A stretch of DNA of 64,000 nucleotides from Prostheceraeus crozeri (lineage: Eukaryota; Platyhelminthes; Polycladida; Euryleptidae): the NCBI GenBank assembly GCA_907163375.1, contig CAJQUW010009323.1, positions 1 through 64,000 on the forward strand. Reading direction: 5' to 3'. The notes under the pieces are model-generated. The model ran no database searches. It was not told the origin of the DNA and worked only from the letters and a program-made list of their open reading frames with translations. Positions 19,008-31,831 of the stretch are shown here, piece by piece (positions within the stretch are counted from its first letter, which is position 1; every line of letters starts with the position of its first letter). The translations under genes and the position numbers were made by a program.

Positions 19008-19372
19008 CACACACGATTAACGTGAGGTGAAGAGGTAATCCGATGTGACCTTTGGCGCGTAGGTGTGATCGAGGCTAGGAAGGCTTGTCTTCTCTACTAA
19101 ATCACCGAGTGAAAAGACAATTCTTTTCTCACTATCACGGTTCATTCCATCAACTATTACAAGCTTTACATGCTGCAGTGTCTCTGCACTTTTGTTTGAT
19201 GGAGAAAGTTGACATCAAGACAGTGACAGCTATGCACGAGAATAAATAATTTGCTTCTATTATATTTCGGGTCTAGTTATAGGCCGGAGTCTGGAGTCCT
19301 ATCATTTGATAGGACTCCGACTCAACTCCAGCAAAAATGATAGGACTCCGGGACTCCGACTCCGCATCCCTG

Positions 19373-19380
19373 CTTCAACG
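19373..19380. repeat. hAT target-site duplication, right (CTTCAACG)
   Basis: Exact match to 12938-12945. Confidence 0.88.
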
Positions 19381-22145
19381 TCATAACAGGGATGGGACGA
19401 TGCCGACATTAACGACCTCTAATGAAACTTTTGGGACTAGATCTCTAGACAAAAGAGATGGTTAGGTCATGTCCTTGACCACTGTGCCACGGAGACCACA
19501 AAGGCAACATTAATTTTACTCAAGACTGTAATTCAATTATATTTACACTCTTGAGAAAAAATTTTAGTACAGTAGTACAGGGTGTGTACTACAAATTCGA
19601 GGTGGAACACTATAGAACAAAATTCTCAGCAAAATAGAGCACAAATATGATCAAAATTCTACTATAAAATGAACGTAATTCTGATATCGAGTGCTGCTCT
19701 AACCTATTTACGGTATTTATACATCGTGCAACTATTGATTGTTTGATGCCGCTCTTGTAATACTGTCACAGAACATCAAAACAGGCTTACCGTCTATCAC
19801 ATGAAACAGAATGTAGGATATAATCATGTAGAAACAGCTGTAGAAATCGCAATAAAAAATACAACAAATTTTATTACAATGTTGAAGAAAGCCACAAGTA
19901 AAAACGACAACCTTGTAGCGAGGAATGAGCACCACTGTTAGGGAGACCGGTGTTGGGAGGGAGGCAGCCATAGCTGCAAGAATCCAGTCAGCATATTGGA
20001 AATTCAGAGAGATATACCTTGCTCTACACTCTCTGTATGCAAGGTTTCCACTCGTGCGTTACAGCCACTCTCGACTCTGTGTGACATGCAGAAACTAGAT
20101 GTGGGCTGATTTAATGGATGCATGATGTATTGCAGGATGGACAGCAAAGACCCTTGTGAATACTTGAATTGGCAGACAATCGAGGAAACCATGAACCACT
20201 GCAGGCTTCTATGTGACTACATTGTCCCATTCATTTGTCAACTAAATCGCAACAGCAGCATGTTGAATCATGACATGCGATAACTGGTTGGATGTCGGTC
20301 ATCCATGCATGTTAGCATGTGTTGAACGTAGATATAGTGAACAATTGTTCTAAGTCAATCAATATGTCAACACAGCACTTCCTTCAAGAATTTCTTTCTC
20401 TCCATGACAAGGTTTATTACTCTTGCACATTATTTTCACAATCATGATCATAATCTTCTAATGAAATGAATTGAAAGTAACTGTAAATGTTTTTTCCGTG
20501 AGCTCGTAATCTGATTATGCAAATTAATAAGCAGCTCTTACACCGGCACGTATGCCTACAAGTGCGTATATCCAGATAAGCATCTTGGAGTTGACAGAGA
20601 GAATTTTATTTGAAAAACACACAAATTGGAAGCGTTATTATGGGCTTTAACGTATTGCGGCGCTACGTTGAGGATTTTTTTTGAAGATATGTTTCTCAGT
20701 CACTTTAACTGCACAAGTCGCTTTATGCACTAACATAGGACGGGAGCTACAGACACTTTCTTCCTAAATTCGCGCACAAAGGGCCTAATAGTATGGATTT
20801 GTGGATCTTGAAACACTGAATACAAAAATCAAATTCTTGAGTGTCACAGCCAGTCGCTTTCGGTTGTAGGTAAAGTTGAAGGATTCCCATTGGAATCCAT
20901 TCGTAAAATTCATGAAATATCAATTTATTGTGGAACACTTGGCAATTTTCGTACATTTTCTTTTGCAGAAAAGGAACTATTTATCAGAATGCCATGAAAT
21001 GTGAAACATGATTGACTTCAGAACTTCGATATCGAAGTTGAAGTGAGTCACATGACTCAGTACTTGATGATTGAGAGCCTTAACAAAATGAGTAAAATCG
21101 CCAAAATTAAGTTAAAATATGAAATTTACATATTGGATAATTAACTGAAAAATGTGTTTCCGTAATCAGTATCGTGAAAACTCGATCATGTATTCGCATC
21201 TCGCAACTGATTCATTCCCTTTAATCAAAGCAAATTGTTTCTACAGCTAATATCTATTGACAGGTAAACAACCCTTTCTGTAAATGCTAGGTAAATGATC
21301 AAGATGGGTCTGGCCAGACACGAGTCTTGTAGTTTATATTTTCATGAAATCCACACAAAATCTTCCATGAATTATTGAATTAAATCATCAAAAGCAATAT
21401 CTGAACTTTTTCATTTTACGTTTCTATTGGATAAAGCATCAGTAAATTGCCGCAATTATTAATACTTTTATGTTGCAATGTTAATTCAGTCATTGCAGTG
21501 ACAAATGATCTTTGCGTGTTCCAAGCAAATGTTTTGCTATAAATGTTGAATTTGTCTCTTCTGCCAAAACTCTACAAACTTCCGCTAACGAGAGAATTTT
21601 GTGATAGTGTTAAAATCGGAATGCGTGTGATTTTCAGGTTTGTTGACGCATTAAGTGTGGAGATTAGTATGAAGATTTGCGAGTTAGAGATGGAAAAAGT
21701 GACGAATTACGAATTATCCGTACGTTTTACAATGTGCAAAGTATGAAACTTATTCGGGGAATAGGAAATGTGACGAATTAACCAAGTGGCGAATTATCTG
21801 GAAAGCACTGTACTATATTCTTGTGCTATCCTGCATTGACTGTATCTTCTATCACTTCCAATGCCATCGTGAGATCATACTTTGTCCTGAAAACTTATCG
21901 AAGGTAACCGCATAGGTTTCTCGTCAATTAAATTAGGGTGTGTGCAAGCATTCACGAAGCAGCTGTATCGGCTGAAATAGTTATTAAAGGTCAAATGAGG
22001 ATCCGGTATGTGGTGTTCAATCATTAAATGACAAAATTGAAGTCTTACTATTCACGTATGTCCATGGGACAAGTTTTATATTCCCGGGCCCATCCCACGG
22101 ACTTGATACTCTCATTTTCAGCGGCCTAGTGTGCCAGTTTGCATA
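19381..22145. other. No gene seen
   Basis: About 2.8 kb of AT-rich sequence. A CAGGGATGGGACG at 19387 resembles a hAT terminus, but no partner was found. The short frames have no recognisable domain. Confidence 0.55.
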
Positions 22146-22147
22146 TA

Positions 22148-23639
22148 CAGTCGACTCTCGATGTAAGCGACACGGCATGTGCTATGTAGATCAATAGAAG
22201 TCCGCTTTGATAGGCTGTCTGTTGTTATGAGGTTTTCCTTTCAGCAGTTACGCCAAAACTCGTGCACTCTTAATTAATGCTGACGTCTGACTCGATTATG
22301 GTGACCTCAAAAACAAGCAAACGGCATCATATCAGTCTCAAGGTGAAAGAAGATATCATCAACTTTGTCGAAAAAAATCCTGAAGTGTCTTACGTCGATG
22401 CCGGAAAACAGTTTGAAGCATCAAAAGATATCGTTTACCGTGCGATGAAAGATAAGGATAAAATATTGCAGGCCTTCGCAAAGCGTGCAACTTCCTTAGA
22501 AAATGTATCCCTTCTAAACGACTAAAAACCCGTGACTATCCTCTGCTAGAAGACGCTTTAATCACTTGGATTAGAACTGTAAGATCGCATAATATTCTGC
22601 TGGATTCTCTACTGATGAAGGCCAAATCTTTTTCGACAAGACTCGGTATCAGAGAATTCAAAGCAAGTCAAGGGTGGTTATCCAATTTTAAGAAGAGGCA
22701 TGACTTTACTTTTCAAAGAATTCAAGGCGAAGCAGCATCGGTGAGTGAACATTACACCGAAGAATGGAAGCAATTTCGGCTCCCATCTCTGTTGGCAAAA
22801 TACACCAGTGACTGCATCTACAATGCAGATGAAACCGGATTCTCCTAAGAAGCCTTGCCAAATCTTACTCTCGGTTTCAAGGGCGGGATTTGTGAAGATG
22901 GAAAGAAAAGCAAAAAGAGAGTGGCTGTTCACCTGTGTACAAATGCCGATGGGTCGGATAGGCTTACACCCTTGGTGATTGGTAAGTCCCAACGACCTCG
23001 ATGGTTCAAAAATGTGAGTACGCTGCCACTTCAGTATGAAGCCAATACCAAATCATTGATGACTGCTTCTCGTTTTGAACAATGGCTTCACACCTGGGAC
23101 TAAAAGCTGACTATGTGGCATCGATGTTTTGCGATGCTACATTTCAGGTTCTGAGAAAGGTGCTTCGCTTTTGGAATCTGTGAATAAAATCGAAGATTTC
23201 ATTTATGACAACGAAAGTCGAAAACATCAATCTGAAATCACGCGCTTCTTCAGCTCGACTAAAAATCCCTAAGACAATTCATGCAGTGTTTCTGTTCTTT
23301 TCTTAAGCCTATGTGATGACATTATCAGGTATTTTTAAGACTGGTTGCAATTAACATCAACAAGCTGTGTACTGCAAATCATGCATGTAAGAGAATGCGT
23401 GCAAACAACTGTAATTCATTCAACCATCGTTAAAATCTCAAGTACAGAATCCAGCACAAACATGACATCCTTCTGTGTTCTTAATTTCTTATTAATGACA
23501 GACAATATATGCTCTAGAAACATCTATTTTAGCGAATCCTATTACATTAAAATGCTGTCTGATGGATATATGGCTAGCTCTCGATACAAGCAATGACAAC
23601 AGCCGGTCCCAAGGTGTCGCTTATATCAAGAGTCGACGG
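22148..23639 (+). mobile_element. Tigger/pogo-type DNA transposon, dead copy
   Basis: Terminal inverted repeats of about 26 bp: left CAGTCGACTCTCGATGTAAG, right (reverse complement) CCGTCGACTCTTGATATAAG, both continuing GCGACAC. They are flanked by TA duplications (22146-22147 and 23640-23641), as expected for the Tc1/mariner superfamily. It encodes fragments of a Tigger transposase. 1492 bp, shortened relative to a full Tigger by a deletion in the catalytic domain. Confidence 0.9.
22277..23103 (+). pseudogene. Tigger transposase, disrupted
   Basis: 22277-22525 encodes the pogo/CENP-B-like helix-turn-helix (SLKVKEDIINFVEKNPEVSY...SKDIVYRAMKDKDKIL). After a frame change, 22530-22845 continues with the second DNA-binding helix region (DALITWIRTVRS, FKASQGWLSNFKKRHDF) and the first catalytic Asp in CIYNADETGFS. 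After an in-frame stop, 22849-23103 reads KKSKKRVAVHLCTNADGSD, PLVIGKSQRPRWF and RFEQWLHTWD. The second and third acidic residues of the DDD triad are not found: sequence past 23103 jumps to a C-terminal remnant. At least one frameshift, two stops and a deletion, so inactive. Confidence 0.88.
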
Positions 23640-23641
23640 TA

Positions 23642-26600
23642 TTTACATTCATATTCACTTCCTAAGCTAAAACTGAAGATGACACTGGTGTATAGGAAGC
23701 CCCATTTGTACCGGTAGCCTAGAATTATAATCGGGGAACATAAAACAAGTGCTCATTGACTTGCTTTAATATCGAGTGACGTAGGGTAAGTAAAGTAGCA
23801 AATAGGCCTATTGCACAAATAGGCCGCTTCTTCCGCTACCAGTACATGTATTACTTACAGGCCTAAATTTGATTGTGTAAATAAAGATGGATGCACTTGT
23901 TGTATATTGATTGTGCAATTTTTTTGCTGAATAAAGTAAGTTAATGTTTTCATATTCGCGATCATGCTTTTCAAACCGTAATTATGACTTGCGCCGGCAA
24001 AGGACATTGTCATGTTATAAATAACTTATTCCGCCGATAAGATGTTAAAATTATTTCATCTCATGCCACGCAGATATGGTTTTTCATGACTTTATTCTGT
24101 ACATACAACTAGCTGGTCCTTAAATCCTATGACAGAATGCGTGTGTGTCAGGTAGATGACAGCTAGATGCCCATGGTCAGGGAAACTCATATCCTAACAA
24201 TCACTATTTAATGATATTAGGCCAACCCTTCGTTATGATAGAAATGATTGCAAACTGAACGAATTTGCTCGGGCTCGGTTCCCATTGATGAAATCGACTC
24301 ATGCAGCAAACTGGAGGTCCAATTCGAACGACATTTGGTTTGCAGCAACATTATTATCTTCATTAACTTATACATTAAACTTTGTGGCAATCGGCTGAGT
24401 TTGACATAAAAGATAGATGGATGAATTTCCTAATTCGATAAGCTTGATTGTTAATTTTGATTGACGAGATTGCTAAACCGATGCTCCAAAACATTCAAAA
24501 TGTCGAAATACATTCAAATAATCTATTTCAAGCGTTGATATTCGGAATCATATTGAACATTTCTCGGCACACTGGGGACTCACCGTCCTATTTCTCGTCC
24601 CTGACCCATCATCCCATTGGCCATCTGTAGGCTTCAATTTCTGTACAAGTCTGCTTCTTACGTTTGAGGCCTTCTTCCTTGAGCGCTCTGTTTAGGGAAA
24701 ATTCAGTAAATCAGATTTCTCGTGGTACAAGTCTCATCTAATGCTGCATCGATAAGCTTTGCCCTCTTTCTCCACGTGATATCCTGCTCGTTTTCTCGGA
24801 GCAACAGAAGAGGCCTTCATAAATCTGTTTTTCAGTGAATCAATGGTCCTGCCGGAAGACCCTCTATCAAACTTCTACCGAAACATACTCGCACACCTGG
24901 CCTTCTCACAATCGCTTGTTACAAGTGACGCAATCCCTCGTCTGCTAATTCATGAAACTGAATCTTACAGAGTTAGAAGAGCTTGACAAACGTTTGGCGA
25001 AACAGTGCATGCTCTCCATTACATGACTGATCTTCGTAAATCCAATGAAATGAAATCTAGCATTATCCAATGAAAATACATTTTGTTCCTCAGTTGTGCA
25101 AAATTCATGTAACTAATAAGTTCATGGTTTGAATAGCTTTGTCTTGTCGCACAGTAACGGTGAAAGAAGTCACAGCCCAGCGTGTTCTAATTCACTTGCA
25201 CCCAATGTTGTGAGACTGACATGTATAAGAAGCGTGACTTCTCTGCAAGTGTGATGCAGCACACTGAACCGATTTCTGTGTAATTGCAGAATGAAACTCT
25301 ATATCAACAATTAGATCCAAAATGAATAAGTTTCAAATATAGATGTCCTTTAACTTTGTTCTCTAATACATAACGGTAAGATGAACATTTCAAATATTAG
25401 AAGATCCGTCTCAACTGCTGATATTCAAGTAGAAAAGTTCTTGGATTGCGATGTCTAAAAAGGAAATTATTTAAAGGCGTGCTCTAGTTGATCATTTTAT
25501 GTCATAGAAATTCATTGCCTACATCGTAACAATAGCAACTGAAAGTTACTTAATGATGAAGTTAGTTACAAAAAGGGTAGAAAACACAACAGAGAGATAG
25601 AGAGCATTCGGGTAAGTTGAGAAAGAATGTTTCTAACCTAAGTCATGGAAATTCTCTCTAAATGTGGCAATCTTTAGTAGTAATTGTGCGTTATGAGTTC
25701 ATGAAAAACCGACTAACCAATTGGACAGTTAAATTCTGCTTGTCGATAGTTTAGAAACGGTTTCAGAAATCATTGGTCGCGCGGTCCGATATCTATGATT
25801 CATACAGCTCATACATCGAGGAGATGATGCTAGTTTCTCAGAAAACTGGCAACAATTCGGTTACACTACTATCGATTAAACTCACGCTTGGCGCTCGTGA
25901 TATAACCTTTAATTATCCACATATGTACCAAAGTGGTGGTGACAAAAATCCGCAAGGAGATCGCTAGCACCCTGTACATGCATATTCATTCATGGATCAC
26001 TGCAGGTAAAAGCAGCTTATCCTTCCTCTTCCTCGTTTAACGTCCACATTCTTCCATGTAAGGGGTCGGACGAAATACTAACTGGGAGTTCTTTTCGATC
26101 ACACAAATCACTGACTACTATTTAAAATCCTAAAATCCCTTACTTACTTACTTATCTAACATTCGATCGATGCACTGCATGTATTTGGCTGCTGCACACG
26201 AATACTTCACTTCACGATCAGGTATTGAACGTGGGGACGTTCATCTCAAGAGGATTTCCTTATCCTGCGTCATTTGGAATACAAAGCTACAGAAGTTATC
26301 CCGCACTCCCTTTGTTAACACGAAGTAAACAGTTCTGATTGTACCTGCATGTCTTCCATACTAAGACTTCAACTAAATCAAACAGCTACTTCAGTGTTTC
26401 TAAGTAACAGGTAAAAACGTCCTTTAACTGCGGACTATTCAATAAAAAGGTGTCGGCGCAGGAAGTTTTCTTAATCAGTGCACTCCGCATTGCTCGATAA
26501 CAAACAAAGGTGATTATTAGGAGTATAAACTAGGCGCAGTGGACCCGCGCGGAAAAAAATCAAGAGTCCAAAGAGGTAGGAGCAGTCAATTTTTTACTTT

Positions 26601-27426
26601 ATCTTTACTATCGTAGATTAAAACATGATATCATTGAACGATATCCTAATTTTTCATTAAATGTGATAGGTACAGGTAGTTCATCTCAGCATAATGATTG
26701 AAATTATGACAGGGACGCTGGCAAACATGCTGAATTTGAAGATAAGTATGTGTTACTTAATTTAAAATTTTATTTTGTAAAAGCATAGATCCAAAGCAAG
26801 AAGTCATTCAAAAGTATGGCATTATGAACATATATGTGGCCCCACCATATTCTCCAGATCATTTTATTCTCAGAAAGCCCTATAATGTTCTACGGCTCCC
26901 TAATGTCTACAGGTGACCTTTCTAGTTCCATGAAAGCTCATACTGCGAAGGGCTCTGTCTTGCTTTAAGATAGTCTATTCCCAATGAGAAGCTTTCAAGT
27001 TATAAAACAATATTTGTTCTCTTTTCTACCTAATTGACAATAGAATACAACGAGCAGAAGTAGTTTCTGTTCTCTCATGATCTCTTCGCATATCATTTAG
27101 CGGATGAGGGGACAAGCTGAAATTCGACGTGAGGTGACGCTTTGATGTGCTTATCATACCATGAACTGCAATATCATACTGGAAATTCGGGTGAAGAGAT
27201 CCGCAAACAGCATATCGCGCTCGAAATCCTCCTGTTGTTGAGCTACACGACTGTGTCCTGCGGATAAGAGGCTTCGAATAGAAACTACGAAGCGATGCAC
27301 CCAGCAAGCATACAAATACTTACAGCTGTTGCGTAGATGTTAGTAATCAGACAGCATGCACTCAATCAAAACGAAATGATACTGAATTATGAAATACAAC
27401 ATACCACGTAATTATGAAAAACTCAC
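23642..27426. other. Intergenic or CENP-A 3' intron sequence; no secure gene
   Basis: No element ends recognised. Two protein-like stretches are noted without a family: plus-strand 24768-24990 (FINLFFSESMVLPEDPL) and minus-strand 27165-27256 (HSRVAQQQEDFERD). If CENP-A is complete, its last exon should lie here or further left, but I could not find it. Confidence 0.45.
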
Positions 27427-27513
27427 TTCTTGTAAGCAGGCGATGGCTGGTGTTTGCCAACGCAAATCAATCATCTGTTCCGAGGACAAAATATTTCGAG
27501 CAATTTCCCGAAC
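27427..27513 (-). CDS. CENPA: CENP-A exon encoding loop 1 and start of helix 2 (third recognised exon)
   Basis: 87 bases, minus strand, framed by CTTTCAG before and GTGAGT after. It encodes 29 residues starting VREIARNILSSEQ and ending TPAIACLQE. This aligns to histone H3 [23 protein letters not shown], with the CENP-A-type Trp (DLRWQ, as in human DFNWQ) in place of Phe. Loop 1 is about five residues longer than in H3. The phase is 0 at both ends, which fits the upstream exon ending KLPFSRL. The following exon (rest of helix 2, helix 3) was not located. Confidence 0.88.
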
Positions 27514-28029
27514 CTGAAAGAACAAGGTGTGCCTGCATCTACTCTTAGCCGAACTGCATTACAAAAAAAACAAGTGCAATTATGCAGTCAATAACTTATA
27601 TAGGCATGTGTTTACAAATAAACATTTTTTAGAGAAACTTGGAATGTAAAAATTTGTGAAATTACGTGTGGATCAAAGAGCTACTTCATGACAGGGTATG
27701 CCAACAATTCATTGCAATTACTCGATGACAGCAATCAATCAATTAGCAGCTAATTGGGTCATCAATCAATCCATCAAGACAACGAGAAGAGCACACACAC
27801 AACCAAACTAACCGTACGCCCATTCCTACTCTCCACACGCCACTCAAAGTTACTGTTTGAATTATTGACTATTAAAATACTAGTGCAATTAACCTTCAAA
27901 GATATTTTTGAAATATTCTCAGGAATCCAGATGATGAATGATAAAGACGGCACATGGCATGGACCTGCCGTGGCCGACTGAAGAGTAAAGAGCAAAACTA
28001 AAGCAACAAAAGCAGACACAAATTTAACA

Positions 28030-29047
28030 AAATGTGAAAGTCAGGTATCAGGTTGCGTCTCATGGAAACTCAAGTGCCACGTCAATTTATTGCTTGGGTG
28101 GCAAACTACTTATTAGACAGACGGCAGTATATTTGCATCGATAATGCCTTAAGTGACATGGCTTGTGCTACGTCAGGAGTCCCTCAAGGATCAATAATTG
28201 GTCCATATCTATTTTCGTTAGTGATGGGATCCTTTGAATCACATAGCAGTGACAATCTACTAATTAAGTTTGCTGATGATTGTACTTGGTGTTTCCCATT
28301 ATATGCGGATGGCGACAATGTGCATGTGTTATCAGAGCATCACCGATTTATCAACTGGTGTAAAGATATGGACCTCACTCTGAACCTATCGAAATGTAAG
28401 ACAATGTGTGTGAGTAGCAGAAGTTCCTCTAATCCAATTGCTTTAAACGGAGTTCAGCAAGTTTCCTCACTCAAACTTTTGGGTGTCACTTTTAGTTCTA
28501 CTCTATCATGGAAATTGCATTTTGATAATGTGATACTATCGGCTTCAAGGAAACTGTATGGATTGAGCAAGCTTAGAAGCTTTGTGACAAAGAGTGATCT
28601 CATACGCTTATACAATTCAACTGTAAGGATTTCGCTGGAATACGCCAACCCCTTGTTCACGAACATTACTGCCAACGACAAGTCTCGGTTATGCAAAGTT
28701 CAAAATCGTTTTCATCGATTGTTATGTGGGACTGATTGTACCAGTGTGTGCATGCCCTCTTTAGACCTTCGTCGACATAAGCAGACATTAAAGCTTTTTC
28801 GCAAAACCCTTTCTCCCAAACACGTCCTTCATCGACTTTTGCCGCAGAGATCGACACGAACAAATAGGTTTCTCTTCCCCATCACAAAAAGCGCATATCG
28901 GAGAACTGCTTTTGTCGCTTATTGTGTTTCTTTTTATAATGATGATGTTGTGCGTTAATGACTTGTACCGACCCACTACATATGACTTGTAATTTTGATT
29001 TCAATTTGGAAAATATAAACATTTATTATTATTATTATTATTATTAT
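28030..29047 (+). mobile_element. 5'-truncated non-LTR retrotransposon (LINE) with (ATT)n tail
   Basis: An RT-domain fragment on the plus strand, ended by a run of about eight ATT units (29024-29047), as in CR1/L2/Jockey-group LINEs. It lies within the intron between CENP-A exons, opposite in sense. The 5' cut falls inside the RT fingers-palm region. Confidence 0.82.
28053..28958 (+). pseudogene. LINE reverse transcriptase, C-terminal half
   Basis: 301 open codons with no ATG at the fragment start. RT motifs: FIAWVANYLLDRRQY, SGVPQGSIIGPYLFSL, the catalytic KFADDCTW (YxDD-type box), then LNLSKCKTMCVS and KLLGVTFSSTLSW, and a C-terminal helical region (SLEYANPLFTNI). The endonuclease domain and the first third of RT are absent. 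The remaining frame has no stop, so it is fairly young, but it cannot be autonomous. Confidence 0.88.
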
Positions 29048-30214
29048 CAGGATTGTTGTTCCTCAACAAACTAACGATGGACGTGGAATTTCCTCGGTCG
29101 ATAGCGAGTGAAATCCACTGCGCTAATCAGGCAAAACTCCGGATGAAATATTAGATATTGATGTGCGAAGTTGGAATATTTTCGCATCTTCAACTCCTCG
29201 GCTTCGGCAGCAGAAGACTTTTTCACGCACGTGTTGTTAATATGTGATTTCGAATATGTACGAACTGATGCGTCCACTCCAGATACAATGAGATTCCGCC
29301 GCTAGCGGTAAATGCGGAATTTTACGACGGTGATTTTCTTAATCACTGTTTGATAGAAGAAACAGTTTTACAAATGAATAGAGCCATGAAATCCATTAAG
29401 ATCCATTAAGCAAGAGGCCTTTCGTCCAATCACAGCGGGTGCTATTTTTGGACAGAAACAAATCTTAGATACAAACGTAGATATACATAAAATTTGAATC
29501 GTCATCAGACGCCTGGGAAAACATAAATCTCCTTATAAATGAACATATAGAAATCACAGCACAGAAATATTGTGAGACATGAACTATACACCAGCAGTGT
29601 CACTCGAAATCTCCAAATTTGTAATACTTCCTCGACTGATGCCAGAAGGAGGTTTTCCTTGACGCTTTGTCGCTGTTTTTATTCCGTGATAGATTTCTTC
29701 ATTTTTTCATTTCTTTTCTTTCTATGAGTACTAAGGCGTTTAGTTTATGTCTCACAGTACTTCTATGCTTTGATTTCGAATAAGGATATCTTTATCCTTG
29801 AAATCCGATGCACTTTCTCGCTAGTAGATGACAGATAATATCAGGCTTCTTGCTTCAGATGTCATTTCCTTTGTGTGATTCAGATCAGAATCTCATTGCA
29901 AACCTCTTGTATACCAACTTATTACTATCATATGCGGCTTGTGGTATTGGCAAATAAAGCATTCTTCATTCTATCACTGATAGAACGGAAAATACAAAGT
30001 TGTGTCTATGAATGCTTCAGAGGATCACTATCAACACTGTTATGATGTCAAAGACTACTTGGATGACAATCAAGTGTAAGACAAGCTCAAGATAAGTGTC
30101 AAATGCTAAGTGCTTGAATATTTACCTAATTTATCATATTGCCGATTTGTCATACTAATCTCATTTGATTATTCATGCATAAACCTCTACGTTGCGAACG
30201 CGCTTTATGTAGTA
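29048..30214. other. Intronic sequence, no gene seen
   Basis: Part of the 4.7-kb CENP-A intron (27514-32186). No element ends or coding signs recognised. Confidence 0.55.
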
Positions 30215-30280
30215 GGACAGCTCACTCAGTTGGCTAAGGGCTGTGCTTCGGTGAGGAAGGCCAAGGATTCGAGCCTGTCC
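30215..30280 (+). repeat. tRNA-like SINE head or tRNA pseudogene
   Basis: GGACAG at the 5' side pairs with CTGTCC at the 3' side as a 6-bp acceptor stem. CTCAGTTGGCTAAGG resembles a D-arm/A box and GGATTCGAGCC a B box. The T-stem is imperfect and the total is only about 66 nt, so it is a tRNA-derived SINE head rather than a working tRNA. It lies in the CENP-A intron. Confidence 0.5.
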
Positions 30281-30893
30281 GCCTCGGGACTTACCACCGC
30301 CATCAATGGAAGTTACTCATCCTAATTTGGTTGCGAGTGTGAGGGCTGTCCCATTCCTAGCTCCTAATATGGCTATGTGCCTTGGTGGGAAATGGATAAG
30401 TGAAAAAGAGCCATTTTTACCTGGGGGGCTTCCGTGACTTTTCCTTACTTTGCGTTTACTTTCTCTGAATGGTAGCTGGTTTTTAAAACCCAATATTTTA
30501 GTCACAGGAGCCACATGGGAAAAATTCATGACCACATTTTTTCGACACTATGGATTTTCTCCTCTATTGATAAGAATTTTGAGTTTCCGTTGATTTGCAA
30601 CTTCTGTAGTTTGCCCTTTCAGGAAAAATGGTCGACTAATTATGTTAATTGATGCTCAGATACTTACTTCGATACTCAAATCATTACTTCGTTATGATAA
30701 CTAATATTACAATTGTTCTATGCATACAACTTATGAATACATATTCACAATTCAATAATTGAGTGAATTTCACAAACTTCTCTAGTATTCAACGATGTTG
30801 TTCTGAAAGATTTAGTGATATGATTGTTGATACATAGAGCTGTAAATCTTACTGATATGATTCACACGAATATTTTTTCAACTTTTACGAATT

Positions 30894-30992
30894 AGACACG
30901 ATTACGAAATTTAAAAGAATTGAATTTTAAAATGCTATTTAAGTAACTAGAACAATTTGAAATGCAAAATCGACGTCACCAGACAGAACATA
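30894..30992 (+). repeat. Diverged ~110-bp direct repeat, copy 1 (copy 2 at 31832-31950)
   Basis: TAGACACGATTACGAAATT...AAAATGCTATTTA-AGTAAC...CAGAACATACT here matches TAGATACAATTGCGAAATT...AAAATGCTATTTATAGTAAC...GAGTATACT at 31834-31950. The hAT MITE is inserted at the left end of the second copy. Confidence 0.55.
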
Positions 30993-31037
30993 CTTCAAAT
31001 AGATTCTCCTGTGATTTTCATGAAATTCTGTCGACTA

Positions 31038-31045
31038 TTTTAGAT
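31038..31045. repeat. MITE target duplication, left (TTTTAGAT)
   Basis: TTTTAGAT precedes CAGGGATTG. The same octamer follows the right end at 31832-31839. Confidence 0.9.
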
Positions 31046-31831
31046 CAGGGATTGTAAATAATTGATTGGCAAATAAAAAATCAATTATTTTGCCATCGAT
31101 CAATCAATTTTAATTGGAAATTTATCAATCAATTAATTTTTAATTGGAAATTCATCAATCAATTGCAATTAATTGCCAATTTTCTTAATAGGCCTACGTG
31201 GACCTTAATTGCATTCATTAATTTAACCCTAGATGTGATTCATTTTCTCGACTTGATTTTTTGACTTTTTATATAAAGGAACATTTTATCGACGGATATT
31301 CTCGAGACTTTCTATAAATTATCTCTGAAATCAGACTAGATTAAAGACTCAAATTACAGGTACTAAGATCTATTAAGAATATCTCAACTATGTTCTCAAG
31401 TGAAAAATGCGAAAGGTGAATTTAAAATAATTTTTGTATTCATACAATAGAAGCAACCTGTAGTAGTCATCGATCATCCCTCACCTCAGACTAAAAATTC
31501 ACACCAGTATGAGATGCGTGTATGCAATCCGCACGCCTGCGATTTTCAATTGTTAAATGGAAGTTGATTTCAAAGGAGTGTGTGTAGACCTAGATGGAGT
31601 TTGAATGTACAAATGTTGAAGGTAAATTTTTAAAAAAATAGGAATGGTACCAAGTGCTAACATAGGCGGAATTTATTGACACTGATCCAATTAATTGCAA
31701 TTAATTGACAATTAATTGCAATTAATTTTAATGATTCAATCAATTAATAATTGGATACAAATTATTAATCAATTAATTGGTCCAATTAAATTGCAATTAA
31801 TTATTAATCAATTGATTTTTTACAATCCCTG
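31046..31831. mobile_element. hAT-type MITE with AATTAATTG-rich inverted repeats
   Basis: 786 bp. Both ends read CAGGGATTGTAAA inward and are flanked by the 8-bp duplication TTTTAGAT. Subterminal blocks are made of repeated CAATTAATTG/AATTGATT palindromes, so the ends can pair over long stretches. No coding capacity. It lies in the CENP-A intron. Confidence 0.9.

Larger units (their letters stand above)
12946..19372 (-). mobile_element. hAT-superfamily transposon, truncated, interrupted by an LTR element
   Basis: The left end CAGGGATGCGGAGTC and the right end GACTCCGCATCCCTG are inverted repeats starting CAGGG, flanked by an 8-bp duplication CTTCAACG. Subterminal ATAGGACTCCGACTCC repeats occur at both ends (near 12962-12997 and 19288-19360). 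Without the 5.7-kb LTR insertion the element is only about 700 bp. It keeps the BED-finger exon and lacks the catalytic part, so it is non-autonomous. Confidence 0.88.

Noticed and set aside
19387-19400. CAGGGATGGGACG as the end of another hAT element
   Set aside because: No inverted partner and no 8-bp duplication found nearby.
24960-25030. Minus-strand YEDQSCNGEHA as a CENP-A helix 2-3 exon
   Set aside because: Only ED and HA line up; flanked by stops and no suitable splice sites.
27754-28019. Opposed frames of 75 and 81 codons just before the LINE fragment
   Set aside because: No domain and they overlap each other; not connected to the RT frame.
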